Below, one piece after another: positions 23,940 through 36,304 of a stretch of DNA of 64,000 bases. Origin of the DNA: Bursaphelenchus xylophilus (lineage: Eukaryota; Nematoda; Chromadorea; Rhabditida; Aphelenchoididae); the NCBI GenBank assembly GCA_904066235.2, contig CAJFCV020000005.1, forward strand, positions 8,613,501-8,677,500. The letters run 5' to 3'. Position 1 is the stretch's first letter. The number at the start of each line of letters is the position of its first letter. Below the pieces are notes generated by a model. The model was given only the letters and a program-made list of their open reading frames with translations. It had not been told where the DNA came from and made no database searches. The translations under genes were made by a program, and so were the position numbers.

Positions 23940-25639
23940 TTACTTCTCCATTGACTTCTCAGTTGGGCTCATTGAAGTTGCAGAAGAAATTGGCTCAAAG
24001 TCGACAGTTGTGGAGCTTTCCTTGGCTGGCTTGATGACCCAAAACATGAGAATGGAGATGAAGAAGGAGATAATTACTGTCGACATGTTCTTCCAGACTG
24101 AAAAAAATACAGCAGATTTCCAGAAAAAATACAAGAATTACATGATTTTTGAACTTTGTCAAAAAATGCGAGCAGTGACATTTTATACGAAAAATATGTT
24201 TTGTCGAGAATTTCGTTCAAAAAGCTCCAAATTTTAAAGCGATGGTGTAGGTAGTCTCGCAGCATGGCAAAAAATTTCTAGACGTCATTTTTATACGATA
24301 AATTTTGTCCAATTCCTACCAAAACCGCGAATATTTAGCTTACAGTAACCCGTATCTTTCATTGGCAGAATGTCACAATGGAATTTCCCAGCGCCCGTGA
24401 CGGCATCAAAGATTGGCTGTTGAAGTCCGTAAAAGAGAAAGAAAAGATCAGTCAATTTGAAGAAGCTGATGCAATTTGACTTTTTCACAATTTTTAGTTT
24501 TGCCATGTTTGCAGCCAATAAATGAAATCCGTAGAGGCCGAGGAGGAAAAATGGAATCCAAGACATGTCGATGTATTTTGCCCATCTGAAAACGTTTTGT
24601 AAAGCTCTATAGTAAAACAATTTTACAACAAGTATCATAACATCTGCTTCTCTGCTGGATATGTCTCTATACTTTCGTACAGTAATTTCAAATACCGTGA
24701 TGATTTGGCAATTTTCTCTGATCTTTTCTTTCCGCTCTTAAACGGCTCCAGTGGACCGTCAAAAACGGCACAGATCAAAAAAATTACTCACTCCAAAGCG
24801 TGTTCTCCATGCTCAAAGTAGAGCCCAAAAAATATAACTGTTCCAACGACTCTGGCTAGAACACAAAGAAGAACCATTCGCTCCATTCGAATAATATTTC
24901 GGCTGAAATAAAATCGTCTTTCTGCGGTACAGAGTAAGAAAGAGACAGGTAAAATACGTCAAAGTTGTCATAAAACAATTAAATTTAGACCTTATCATAT
25001 CCAATGTAAAGTAAAGTCCCTAAAAACAATGACTATTAAACTTACACAGACATCTCCGTTCCCGGCAGACATAGCATGCAGCAGCAACATGGTGGAGTGT
25101 TCATCTTGAATTTTTGGGAATCTTTTTTTAATTGGCATGAGATGTTCTCCCTTGTTGCTACAGTCACCCATATCAGCTGTGTTGAGGCGTAAAATGCTCC
25201 GGGAAGATATCTGCAAATTAAGTTGACGATTACAATAAAAATTTAATATGTTTTTTTGGAGTCTATATTAATTTACAACTTACAAACAGCAAAGAAAAGT
25301 GGAGAAAAAATGCAGTCTTGGGGCGTATAAAGCAATCAACGTTGCAGTTGAAACAAATGCCGGAGAACCCAACAAATAGCAGAGTAGGAAATGTCGCGCG
25401 GGCTCAGTAACTCGCAATGATATTCGAATGATTTGAAAAAGATATACAACCAAGTTTGCGATCGTTAAAACAGTCGAAATTCCAATGACCAACGAATATT
25501 TTGGGTCAATCTCTGGAAAAATTCAAATTGAAAATTGTTTTATATCTCATGCATCAAAAAACGTTAGCTCCAACTTACTGGATACAAACTCAGCAGCTCT
25601 TGGAACAGTGGAATTCACAGTACAGTCAAAATCGATCAT
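23940..25639 (-). CDS. Organic solute transporter alpha-like protein, tandem copy 2 (321 aa)
   Basis: Exons in transcript order: 25639-25579, 25512-25284, 25210-25046, 24902-24792, 24585-24344 and 24097-23940. Their lengths (61, 229, 165, 111, 242, 158) match copy 1 exactly, so the two genes arose by tandem duplication. It has the same features: N-terminal NST glycosylation site, several membrane helices, the cysteine cluster PPCCCCMLCLP and the helix FWKNMSTVIISFFISILMF near the C-terminus. The tail differs, ending SPTEKSMEK. By family knowledge it is a plasma-membrane solute transporter subunit; partner and substrate are not shown by the sequence. ATG 25639 is chosen because it gives the same first-exon length as the paralogue. 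Confidence 0.9.
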
Positions 25640-27788
25640 ATTGAGTCCAGATAATATAATATTCCAACTTGAGCAACTTTTTTAAGGACAAGCATTCATG
25701 TAATAAATATTTTCGGAGTTGCTGCAGATAGCAGATCTATTATAGTATTAGGCAATTATACGTCAAAAACCGAGCACAATTTGGAATAGAAGCACATATA
25801 AAAATAAGCGGAAGGGCTAAAATTGTTCCGTGTTTGCGGCCGTTCTCCGAGTTGCACCCTACAAATTTCAACAAACATTTTATTAATGATGTGATTGATT
25901 GTTATCAGCTCAAACGGTTAGAGCTCTGCAAAACAATCTAAATGCTTGTGGTATGCATAAGACAGGGGCTCTTAAAAAGGCAGGATCGTCTAAATCAAGT
26001 CAAAAAGTTTGGCCAAGGTTCCAAGCTTTCAACAGGCGGGTACATCCCTTTTTAAAATAATGATATATACTCCCGGACATAAATTTCTGACCACCCATAT
26101 CTCAAGTAAATATAACGCAATAACTTTGAAACTTGGCATGCATACTAGTTATGACATGCAGAATCTGCCACGTAAAAATGTTTTTCATATCTCTGTTCTT
26201 AGACGAGTTATGCAGATTTTCCAAAAATATAGATTATACAAAAACAAAAAAAATTATATACAGTAGAAATTTTAAAAAATGACACAAGTTGACCCTTGGA
26301 GACTCTGAAATTGCCCGTTATGAAGAGTAATGTTTGTTGTACGGAGAGCCCACGGTCCACACTCACACAGACCGCCCAAAGTTTGCTCTCCAACATCGGC
26401 TCGACACACGTGGAATTCATGTGCGAAAAAACTTGATTCTGAGTGAAAAGTCTTGTTGAGAAAGTGCAGGAGCGGCCGAACGCTTATTTCTCAGATTATT
26501 AGACCTTACCAAACAGTGGCCTTAGATTCTACATATAAAATAAACGTATTTATATAAGCTTGAACAGAATATCCAAGCCCATTTAAAGCGAAAATTTGAA
26601 ATCTTTTTGATTTTGCTCGGGTAGTTCAACAGTATTCAAACTCTAGATTAAAACAAAGGTTCGACAATATGAGCAATGATATCCTATACTGAAAAGGTTA
26701 ATCATGTTGCAAAAAAGAGCATTACAACAAAATTATAGCAAACTTTCACAAAAACAAAGGAATACAATGAAAACAAGCGGACGTGCTCTGGGTGCGGCAA
26801 CTTTCCCCGACTGTTATGAGGAACAGAAGATAAACCACAGGGCATAAGATGATGAATCATAAAAAGGGAGCAGCTCATTTTTACTCTTTTCTAGATTTTG
26901 TGTTTTCTCTGTTGTACTAACCAAAATAAAAGGCTTAATTAGTTTGCACAGTGCGGTTTTTACGCGTCTTGTGTCGCATTCTGAAAAGATGATTCTTCGC
27001 TGCGAAAAATGGGAATCGCGCGCAAAAATAATCAAGCATCCGCCGTGCAACGCACGTCAAACTGAGGAGTCCGGTGACCGGAATAGACTTTTCGCTGTCG
27101 GTTTTGAAGTGGTCGACAAAGGTAACGTGTACAAGAAGCCATGTGCTCTTAATGTTTAGACCAATACAACCTAACTACAACTGAATTTTTCGAAGCATAA
27201 CGCTCAGTACAACAATTTTTTTTTATTTTTTTAGTTGCAAACTTCGCAGTTAGCAACTAAAACTGTCAGTTTTGGACTCTGAAAAACTACCGTTTGGATG
27301 AAAGCTGTTGCCAGCTCTGTTGAATACCGTAACAACCGAAGCTAGCAAATCATTTCATGGCCCCTTCCTCGAGCATAGAAAGTCGACTATTGTACATACA
27401 AAACAGATACTCTTCTTATCTCCATTTTGTTTGCCAGCCGTCTTTAGAGGACTGCGATTAGTTTAAAAAAGCTCTCTTTTTCAATACTTCAATAATATGA
27501 TTTATGCCATAAGACATTAAGCAGATGATAAAACACATAGGCTAGATTAAAACAACCCTTTCTGTTCGTTTATCTGAGCGGGTCCTCTCTTTCTGGAGCA
27601 AGATAAAAATTTATTTTCTTCAAAAGTTCTGTACAGAGATGTAGTTTCGTGTGGGGGTTGTATTTGCATAGCAATAAACCTTTGTTCGAGCTATTTTTGC
27701 GAGAGTATCATAGGATTTCGACAAGTAGACAATGTATTTTTTTAGAATGGAACTATTTAAAGTTATATTTGAGTTGTCATGGGGATAT
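25640..27788. other. Intergenic stretch with repeats
   Basis: A 2.1-kb region upstream of the solute transporters and downstream of COX15. It holds a repeat segment at 27046-27112 also present near 36.5 kb. Other short frames look non-coding. Confidence 0.4.
27046..27112 (+). repeat. Dispersed repeat shared with 36478-36541 (opposite orientation)
   Basis: The words CAACGCACGTCAAACTGAGG, AGTCCGGTGACCGGAATAGA and TTCGCTGTCGGTTTT recur in reverse complement at 36478-36541. There the block forms one arm of an inverted repeat. It is probably a fragment of the same element. Confidence 0.6.
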
Positions 27789-30180
27789 CTACGATCTGGA
27801 TGAGTGGCTGATTTCATATAAGAGCCAGAGGATGAAGAAGAGAAGGGTCATCGCGCCGGACTGATGAACCGCAGCGATCCAACCTGGTGCACCGAGGAGC
27901 TGAAATCGGGAGTTATGGCATATTACAGGGAGAAATCGTATATTACAGGGAAATGGTCTTCCTCGAAATAAAAATGACTATGATTGATGACTATTAAAAA
28001 CAGTGGAAAACATTACCAAATTTGCGATTCCGATGACAATTTGCAACACTCCGAAAAGAAGCATGGCGTTCACGGCGACTCTGGCTCGTTTGTGCAAGCT
28101 GAGTTTTCGCGCATTCACCCAAGTTGCGATCACTAATCCGAATGTAATATAGGCCTGAAATAAAGCGAAAAAAAATTGCGTTTCTTTTAAATTTTTTCTT
28201 TTTCAAAAATTGGAAAAAAAATAGACACAAATTTAAGACCCATCACTTACGAAAGTTCGATGCCAAAATTGAACTGTTCCGGGATTTTCAAAGAAATTCT
28301 TGATAAACGGAGACTGTGCATACATATTCGCGGGGAACACCCTTCCATCGAATAACGGCCAAGTGTTGTAGATGGCCCCAGCGTTTAGTCCGGCCACAAA
28401 CGCGCCATAAGACACAGTAATCAAAATAAAGGCAATCGTGGTCGCAATCAAACCTCTGTAGCATTTAATGTGCTGGGCGGCTTCGACGTACTGAAAAATT
28501 AAAAATTTTTACCAACTATTGAAAAAAAATCTTTCAGCCTTTTAAGACTTTTAAGGCTGGAATTATTTAAAAATACTCAAAAAATCTCGATTTTTAATCT
28601 GTTTTTTAACTTACATATACCGGTTTGAAAATATGCGCAAAAGCCGGCCAGAGCAGCCCTATGTACAGGAAAAAGCCGAGAATCAAATGCAAGAACAGTC
28701 GATACGGGCAGATCAGGTTTTCGGCCGATTTTCCATCTTCATTCGTAAGGCCTGACTTGACCACAAACCATCCAACAATCGCCTCCAACACCAATAAAAC
28801 CCCACAAAACACCATGAAGAACTTGGTCCTACGGTTCAGATGTCCTTTGTACCAAAAAATGCCGCAGGGAATGAAGAAGGCCAACGCCAGGAGATGGCTG
28901 AGAGCTCGATGAAAATAGGCCATCATCCACATGGACTTGAAGCGGTGGATCGGCAGAGCCGCCGTCGTCAAACCGGAATGCTTCCTAGAATGAGACTTAT
29001 ATTATGTTAAGATTTATATTCTATCATGTTGTGCATAATGGCATTACTCGTCAAAAAACTCTTACATTTTATACTCCGGGAACTTCTTATAGTGCTCAAA
29101 TTCCAACTCCCATTGTTTGTCTGTCAATGGTGGGATCAGAGTGTCCAACACATCCCAACGAGCAATGCTCAACCCACTGCCGGACAATCGAGTGGTCCCG
29201 CCAATCGAGAGGCACCAGACAAGGATAGTGCCACAAATAAGAAGCCAGATCCCAACGCCTCGATGACGTTCGTCATCGTCGTGCTTGCGGTCGTTGATGA
29301 AACTGTGCTTCTCGAGGTTGTCGCTGAAAATTGGGATAGTGTAAAATACGGTTTTAAGACCTTATATGACAGAATCTTATTTCAAAAATGGAAGTATAAA
29401 AAATACTTTGTGAAACAAATCGCAAGGTAAAAATTTATTTGTTATCAAAAGGTTTTTTAGTGCGGCAGGGTACAGTATGCTTACGCGGGCAACTTCTTAA
29501 CAAGCAACTAGAAGAATTCAGAGATTCTGCGGGGCATGTTGGGAAATCAGCCAACATTTTCTTACAACAGGAAATTCAAACGCTGGGTTTGGTAGTCAGA
29601 TCTTGCAAATGAAGTTTCCAGATGTATAAGTGGCTCCAATAGTCATCATAAGGTGAACCAGGAACTTTTAGAGGTTCAGAAACCATTTTTTGAAAACAAT
29701 TTCCCATAACTTTGAAAACGGTGGATGAACTGAATAGATTACTAAACTTATCAGTACCAAGTTGTCAATGCAAAATTTCTGTCATATTAGGGTGAACCAA
29801 AAAAAATTTCCGATTTTTATATATCTTTTTGTCCAATTACTACGTGGATTACTGTAGGAAACTCGTACTTCTATTCGGTAAATGTCGGCTGCCCTCAAAG
29901 CGGTTACCTACAAGTGTCGCTACGCCATGTAAATCCGACCCCGAGCAACTTAACGTACTTTCCTCGCCGAAAAGTCCAGGTCTAGCGTTGGAGTCGCCTC
30001 TAAAGCGAGCTTGCTTCTTTGCGCTAGCCTATTATGACCAAAAAGCAGCAAATCCGCCAGCGAATAAAGCCTTCATCAACAACCACCTCTACTCCACTCC
30101 CAAACCCAGAAATCCCCTTCAACTCACTCTTTTCGGCCCCATTTGGCCTTGGTATAGAACAGCGAAGTCTTAGCGCTCAT
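27789..30180 (-). CDS. cox-15: COX15, haem A synthase (about 389 aa)
   Basis: Firm exons in transcript order: 29323-29066, 28984-28615, 28490-28251, 28154-28017 and 27899-27789. The candidate first exon is 30180-30128: MSAKTSLFYTKAKWGRK, basic and free of acidic residues like a mitochondrial presequence, with a GTGAGT donor in the required phase 2. The protein converts haem O to haem A in the inner mitochondrial membrane for cytochrome c oxidase. Family marks: GGTTRLSGSGLSI near the N-terminus and eight hydrophobic helices. The four histidines that bind haem in the family are present (YFHRALSH, LFLHLIL, FWHRTF, AAVHQSG). The C-terminus ends SHSSRS. Identification is secure; the first exon is inferred. 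Confidence 0.9.
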
Positions 30181-30645
30181 CGTTTCAACGTTTCGAATAA
30201 CAATACTGAGCAAACCGAGTGCCGTAACAATTCTTTCACGAAAACGAAAACATTTCAAACATCAAAAGGGGGCGTGGCCCCGCGGCCTCGCTCGTTTTTT
30301 TGTTTATTTCCTCTTGTTTTCGAAACACCGTACTTGTTTATCACGGCTGTTTCACAACCCGAATGTTATTTCTGGGAGAGAGAATTTGAAAAGGCATTCG
30401 GGAAAACATTATTTATGGGAACAGAGATTAGAGTTTGGGAATTTAGGGGGATATTTCGGGATAAACAGGCCAGAAACACGAGGACAATTTGCATGGCCAA
30501 GAAGGAAAGACCTGAAAGACGAAATTTTAGAGTGGTTTTTGGTCGAGTTTTTGGAGAAATTCATGCAAAAAGAGAAAGCATAAAATCGATTTTTTATTCA
30601 ACTCGGGCAGCCGAGATTTATCAATTAGAATTACGAGTTTTCTAC

Positions 30646-30930
30646 TGTCATCCAGGTAGTATGATAGAAATTTTGCATTGGCAACTTCCTGGTGCAGATA
30701 AGTACACGAGTCTATTGAATTCATCCACTGTCAAAGTAATGGGAGTTTGTTTCCAAAAAAATGATTTCTGAATCTTCAAAAATGTCTTTAACTTTCAGGT
30801 TAACTTTCAGGTAACTATTCAAGCCACTTATACACCTGGAAACTTAATTCGTAACATCAAACTGCAAATCCATCGTTAGAATTTCATGTTCTAAGCAAAT
30901 GTTGACTGATTTCCAAACATGCAGGCATAA
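30646..30930 (+). repeat. Dispersed repeat, copy A
   Basis: It matches 48046-48320 in the same orientation over several blocks (GTAGTATGATRGAAATTTTG, TTATACACCTG, CCATCGTT, GCTGATTTCCAAGCATGC-like). Divergence is considerable, so it is an old element. A short related piece (CAATGCAAAATTTCT) also occurs near 19.4 and 29.8 kb. Confidence 0.6.
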
Positions 30931-31848
30931 TCTTCGTGATTATTTTAGCTGTCCGCAAGTGTGGGCCTGCCTTAGGAATAAACCCTGTCAACATAGCCTG
31001 TAGCCAAGAGTTTGTAAATACGCTGTACTACCGAAAAGTGCACAAAGATTACCCTCGGATTTATTTTTGATGTTATATGGAACACTTCCCGATTTTTTTC
31101 ATAAAGTCACAAAAATTATGAATGCAAATCTCATCGTCAATGTTTAATTGTTCATCATCGAATTCCGCAATTCCTGATCAACGATTTGCATGGTAAACAG
31201 TGAGATTGAAGAGGTCAAAATTAGAAATTAAAAAAAAGCAATAAACACTTTACCTTTCCATAACAAACATGACGTCTTAAATTTTGGTTATACTATTCTG
31301 TTTAATTTATTATTTTCTATCAAAAAAGAGCTCTAAGTAATAAAAAAAATCTTTCACGATCAGAACTTGTGTTGTGTTATTGTTTGTTCGGAGAGGTAAA
31401 CAAAGGTACAAAGATAATTGCACTTGGTTGCACGACTGTCAAGAACATCTTGCAGACTTGATTAATCGCTTTGCTGATAAACAAAGAACCGAAGGGAGTA
31501 AAGAATATGACTTGTACCTTGCGGTGCTGTAATAGCTAATTTTAGACAGTTTTTTTTTTTGGTCTCAAATTGCATTGAAAAAATATCATAATGCCTTTAT
31601 GACAGTATAGCGACACTGCGGAAACTTGTCCAAAAAAATGACGGTAGTAAAAACATTTTTGCCCATTCTTGTGCTAGCTTTAGCTAATGATTACTATGTT
31701 ACCGAGGCTTTTACCACAATATCGATGGCGATAAAAATTAGCGACAATCTTTATCGTTATCGCTGGAGTCCCAGCCCCTCGTATGGGGCTTAATGCTAAA
31801 ACCTGATTTTTTGCCTGTTTTCGAAGTCACGAAAGTTTTAAAAAATCG

Positions 31849-31854
31849 TTTATT
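31849..31854 (-). terminator. Poly(A) signal of the first lipase gene
   Basis: AATAAA on the - strand, about 85 bases past the stop codon at 31939. Confidence 0.55.
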
Positions 31855-31938
31855 GAGCCTAGTTGTATTCTACATTAATAGCCGTAAGTATTAACTGCAG
31901 TTGAATATATCAAAAAGAGCCACAGAATCTTCAAATTC

Positions 31939-33350
31939 TCAGAAAATTGCCGTAGGGCAACCTTCTTTGCCGTATGCAGTAACAGTGACATTAAAATAAT
32001 GTCTATGAGCATACATCAGATCACTATCCAATATCTGATACGCAGCACATTTGGGGTCGAATTCGCCGGAGCATTCGACATAGCTGCTGCCTGGGGTCAT
32101 GTCGTTGTTATACCAAATCCAATTCTTTTCGTGAAGATATCCGAAAATGATCGGATAAGTGTTGGTAATGGTGTCGTGAGCATGAACAACGCGGTAGTGT
32201 CCAGGGACGTATTTATTGTGGAGATCGGCGTAGTTTTTGTGACCGACGCGGGGCTTGCTGAAAATATGTTGTGTGTTTGAATCTCGGCGGTCCGAATGAA
32301 CCATTTTCCTATTGATGTAAATACTTTTTTGTAACTATGTTTGGAGTTTTGGTCGTTTCTTGACAACCCACTGAAATTAGTCCTTAAAAAGGGCGTCTTT
32401 AGTCATCATTTTCAAATTTATGTGTTATACAGAGAAGCCTCTCTAGAACAGACTTCCGTAACCACAAGTCAGTTTTAGACCAAAAAAAGCTCAGAAAAGT
32501 CAAAATGCTTATAAAAAAATATTTGAACTTCGTTCTACAGAATTTTGACTAAGGCTCCCAACTCACGCAAAGGTGTAATGCTCGGAGTTACTCTCGTTCC
32601 AAGTTCCATCCAAACTCAACGCCAACGAGCCCAGCGAGGCAAGCGCTGCTCCAAGCGAATGCCCGGTGACCCAAAGTTTATAACTGGGGTAATCCTTCCT
32701 CAATTTCTCAATTTGCGCTGGTATTCCGGAGGCCCAAAGGTCCCCAAACGCGATGTCAAAGTACTTGTTGACTTTTGTATCCGTATCTTGGAAGTTTTTC
32801 GGCAAGGCGAGTCCGGCCAGTACTTCCAATTCCAACTGGTTGTGGCCAACTGTGCCTCTGGAAAATGCAAAGAAAGTAGTTTTAATAAATTGTAAAATAC
32901 GGAGATCTATTTATATGTTCTTTAGCCACAAAAGCTATAGAAGAAAATTACCTGAAAACCAATGCAATTGCCTGTTCATCATGGATCAAGGCAATGTAAG
33001 CAGCACAAGTGTTATTGTCCGTGGAGTCGCAATCAACCTCATAGCGTTCAACAAGCTGAAAATTCAGGAAAAATTGATTGCATACAGTCAAAAGCCCTTT
33101 TTTTCCTTTGATTTTTGAATATTTTTTTTTCAAGTTTAATATCAAAGTCATGTGAGTTATGTAAGCCATGAATACGCCTTCAAAAACTTACCGCGGCATT
33201 TCCAAATCGATTACTCAGACACTCATTCGGATCCTCGTTGTACGCCGAGGCCGACAAGGTCAGCAAAACCTTGGCCAAAGTTTCGTTATATTCGGCGGTT
33301 ACTGTCGCTGTAACCAAGAGTAATGACAACACGAGGCCTTTGACCATCAT
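31939..33350 (-). CDS. Secreted class 3 lipase, tandem copy 1 (290 aa)
   Basis: Exons in transcript order: 33350-33192, 33055-32952, 32857-32567 and 32257-31939; 291 codons with stop. Residues 1-19 form a signal peptide (MMVKGLVLSLLLVTATVTA); an in-frame upstream ATG at 33362 is the alternative start. Class 3 lipase (alpha/beta hydrolase) marks are VFRGT, the nucleophile elbow GHSLG with Ser near 155, the PRVGH strand, the likely catalytic Asp in VVHAHDTI, and the likely His in GYLHEKNW. Multiple cysteines fit extracellular folding. It probably hydrolyses acylglycerols outside the cell, for example in the gut; the substrate is unknown. Exons 2-4 are identical in length to copy 2. The usual Gly before the PRVG strand (TFG) is Ala here. 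Confidence 0.9.
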
Positions 33351-33884
33351 TTTTAAGCACATGAAACTTGAACCGAGGCTTCGAGAAAGCTTGAGGTAAC
33401 ATCGAATGTTGAACGCTTTATATATGCTTCCTGATTTTTATTAATGTTGTAAATCCACTAATTCTCGGCTTTTTTTCATCGCGCTTTGACCGTTCAACGG
33501 GACCACAAACCCCTTGTATATTTGCATAAGTTTTACATTTTGCGTGCAGATAAAAAATGTTTGAATAAATCGAGAAAGGATTGAACCCAAAAATTGCGGA
33601 AATTTATTTTTGGAAGTTTGTGTTCACACAACAACGTTTGATTGCTGGTCAAACAACACTTGTTTGATGACAAGGTGAGTGCGGCTGTTCTTGGAAGGGA
33701 TGGAAAAAGGTGTGGAAGGTACTGTAGTTTGGGAAATGAAATTATTTTTTCAGCTAAAAAGTATAGGGCATTGGCGCGTTTCAAACTGCCGTATTTATTG
33801 CCTACTTCTGTCCATCTACATATAATACATGCATAAAGTTGCAGAACAACTCTCTTACACACGTTATGATAAGACCTTGTATTT
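33351..33884. promoter_or_regulatory. Promoter region of lipase copy 1
   Basis: A 534-bp spacer between the two lipase genes. A TATATAAA on the - strand at 33417-33424 lies about 70 bases before the ATG. The gap is longer than typical operon spacing. Confidence 0.45.
33417..33424 (-). promoter_or_regulatory. TATA-like box of lipase copy 1
   Basis: TATATAAA on the - strand, 67 bases upstream of the chosen start codon. This is a position compatible with a core promoter and a short 5' leader. Confidence 0.45.
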
Positions 33885-35195
33885 TCAGAATATAGCCATA
33901 GGACATCCGGCGATACCGTAATCACTAACTTGCACATTGAAGTAATGTCTATGAGCATCCCATAGATCACTGTCCAAAAGTTGGTACCCGGCACAGCGGA
34001 GGTCGAATTCGTCAATGCAAGCAATGTAAGTGCTACCGGGACTCATGTCATTGTCATACCAAATCCAATGCTGTTCATGGAGATACCCGAAGATCTGGGG
34101 GTAGATATTGCTGATAGTATCGTGAGCATGGACAACGCGGTAATGTTGAGGAACGACGTTTGTATGGAGAGCAGCGTAGAGTGGATTTCCAATGCGGGGT
34201 TTTCTGTAAGAAGGCAAGGAAAGGAACACAAGATGCAAGGCAAATTCTTTTTTTTTAAATGTGCCCACATTGGAGCCTTGAATATATAGATTTTGTCATT
34301 CACTTTCGATCGGAAAAAATTGCATTTGCCTAAAAATTTGGGAGTTCTAAAGAAGAAACCTTCTCTCCTGGCTTAAACATTGGGCCTTTCCCTATTCGGA
34401 ACTTTTAGACCATCTCACCCAAAAGTGTAGCTCTCCAGGTTACTCTCACTCCAAGTTCCATTCAAACTAAAAGCCAACGCTCCCAGAGACGCTAGCCCAG
34501 CTCCGAGGGAATGCCCAGTGATCCACAATCTATATCCTGGATATTGTGCGTGCAGCTGCGCGACCTGGTCGACAATCCCGGACTTTATAAGAATCTGAAA
34601 CGCATGATCGTAGTACTGGTTGACAGTCGTCAATGGGTTTTGAAATTCAACTTGAACAGTCACCGCTGCAATTGCTTGCAGGACAAGCTGGCTATCGCCA
34701 ACGGAGCCTCTGAAATTGAAGTGTTGTAAGGTTTTGAAAGCAACAAGCTGTGTGATGGACAGATCGTCCTCCATTGAACGTAAAACCCGGGTGAAAAATA
34801 GATCATACCTGAACACAAGGGCGATTGCTTCTCCGGCATGAACAACAGCAATGTAAGCAACACAAGTGTTGTTGTTTGAGACGTCGCAGAGAACTTCATG
34901 ACGGTCGATTAACTAAAGTATCAATGGTAACTTATTTTTCGAGTCTGTGAATTTTTGACCTCTTAAATTTTCTTCTATCATCTATAGATATTGAACGCAG
35001 CGCCGTTGACTTCAAACGTCAACTTACGCCTTGTCAACTTACCTCCGCATTTCCGAAGCGGTTCCGCAGACACTGCGAAGGATCGTCTCCGTAAGCAGCT
35101 GCAGCAAGCGTTAACATGACCCTCGCCAAGGTCTCATTATAATCTGCAGCGTTTGCAATAGTGAACAAGGCAAACATTAGAATAGTTTCCTTCAT
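33885..35195 (-). CDS. Secreted class 3 lipase, tandem copy 2 (288 aa)
   Basis: Exons in transcript order: 35195-35043, 34912-34809, 34709-34419 and 34203-33885; the last three match copy 1 in length (104, 291, 319 nt). The signal peptide is MKETILMFALFTIANA, after which ADYNETLARVMLTLAAAAYG parallels copy 1. Lipase marks: VFRGS, GHSLG with Ser near 153, TFGKPRIGN, VVHAHDTI and GYLHEQHW. Extracellular acyl hydrolysis is inferred from the family. A longer start at 35252 would add a non-signal extension and is less likely. Both copies keep all three catalytic residues, so neither looks inactive. Confidence 0.9.
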
Positions 35196-35795
35196 TTTCT
35201 TTTGTGTACAAACTATTGATAGATCCTGATGAAATTTCCGAAACATTGCCAAGTATAAATACTTTTACAAGCCTGAATTATAGCTGCAAATCTGTGTTTA
35301 CTGTGTTTTCAAACAGGTGGTAAAGTTTGATATCTTTGTTGGCCTCTGCCCTACTACCGAGCATGGTGACCGCAGGTTTTTAAAAAAATTGAAAGGTTTG
35401 GTTACTGCACTTGAAAGTGTATTTTGTGAAGCTTAATCGCTTAACCGTGTGATCCGAAGCCATGGGTTTTGAGTTTTCAATTGTGTCAGCCAGCATCACA
35501 GGCAAGACTTCATAGGATAAAATTCTGGCGATATTGTGCCTGTAAACGGCTCCAGGGCCCAACAGAAAATAAGGAGGATACGGCGAATGATAACACGGAA
35601 TTTCAAGCCATTCTGAGCTATTGGGTAGCAAATAAATTCTTCAAAATTTTAGCTTGTCCATTCTATGGGAAGCGAGCTATTCACCAACATTTGTCAAGGA
35701 GAGAGCACGCAAAATGCGGAGCACATACAATATAATTATGCCCCAGGCGATACCAGGCTCAGAATCAAGACTTCACTTTAAATTCTGAAAATATT

Positions 35796-35843
35796 GTTTT
35801 TTTTAGTAATGTTGCCCCGCGGGGCAACATTACTAAAAAAAAC
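35796..35843. repeat. Perfect 48-bp palindrome
   Basis: Two 24-base arms meet without a loop at 35819/35820. The right arm begins CGGGGCAACATTACTAAAAA and the left is its exact reverse complement. The GC-rich centre (CCCCGCGGGG) sits in AT-rich DNA. Confidence 0.85.
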
Positions 35844-36304
35844 TTACTAACCTTCAGCTGTTTTATGGCGGTACCAGCCAAGGACGAAAGCGAAATTTCG
35901 AGAACACAGCACCGACCTGCACGTCAAGAAATTGCGGGCATTGCAAAGGTTCTCACAGCGAAAAAAAATTCATAAAATCTGTCATCCAAATTGCACATAA
36001 CAGCAATGTTTAACCTAATTTTTTTTATGGGAACTCTAGAGACTACTACTACTCGTATACAACTGTTTTTTGTACCGCTGGTACATTCTAAATGGGTGTC
36101 ATCGTGACGCATTTTCTGGACATGGTTCGAGCTAGGCTAAAAATAGTGCAAATTTCAAGGCCGAATATCAAAAAAACTGTCCCATCAAGCGGGACGAGAC
36201 CGGTGTAGATACTCGAAGAACAGTTTAAGGATTTTTTTGACGTGGAGCCTATACCCCCTTCCAGTTCTCTCTGACTCGGTATCGTCGATACAGACTTTTA
36301 TTTA

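Larger units (their letters stand above)
30181..31938. other. Intergenic stretch with a long unexplained frame and a repeat
   Basis: On the + strand 30034-30771 stays open for 245 codons but overlaps the COX15 first exon and a dispersed repeat and shows no domain. The rest, to the lipase 3' end, is AT-rich without a supportable gene. Confidence 0.4.

Noticed and set aside
31939..35195. Operon of the two lipase genes
   Set aside because: The 534-bp spacer with its own TATA-like box is larger than usual operon spacing, and tandem duplication explains the arrangement.
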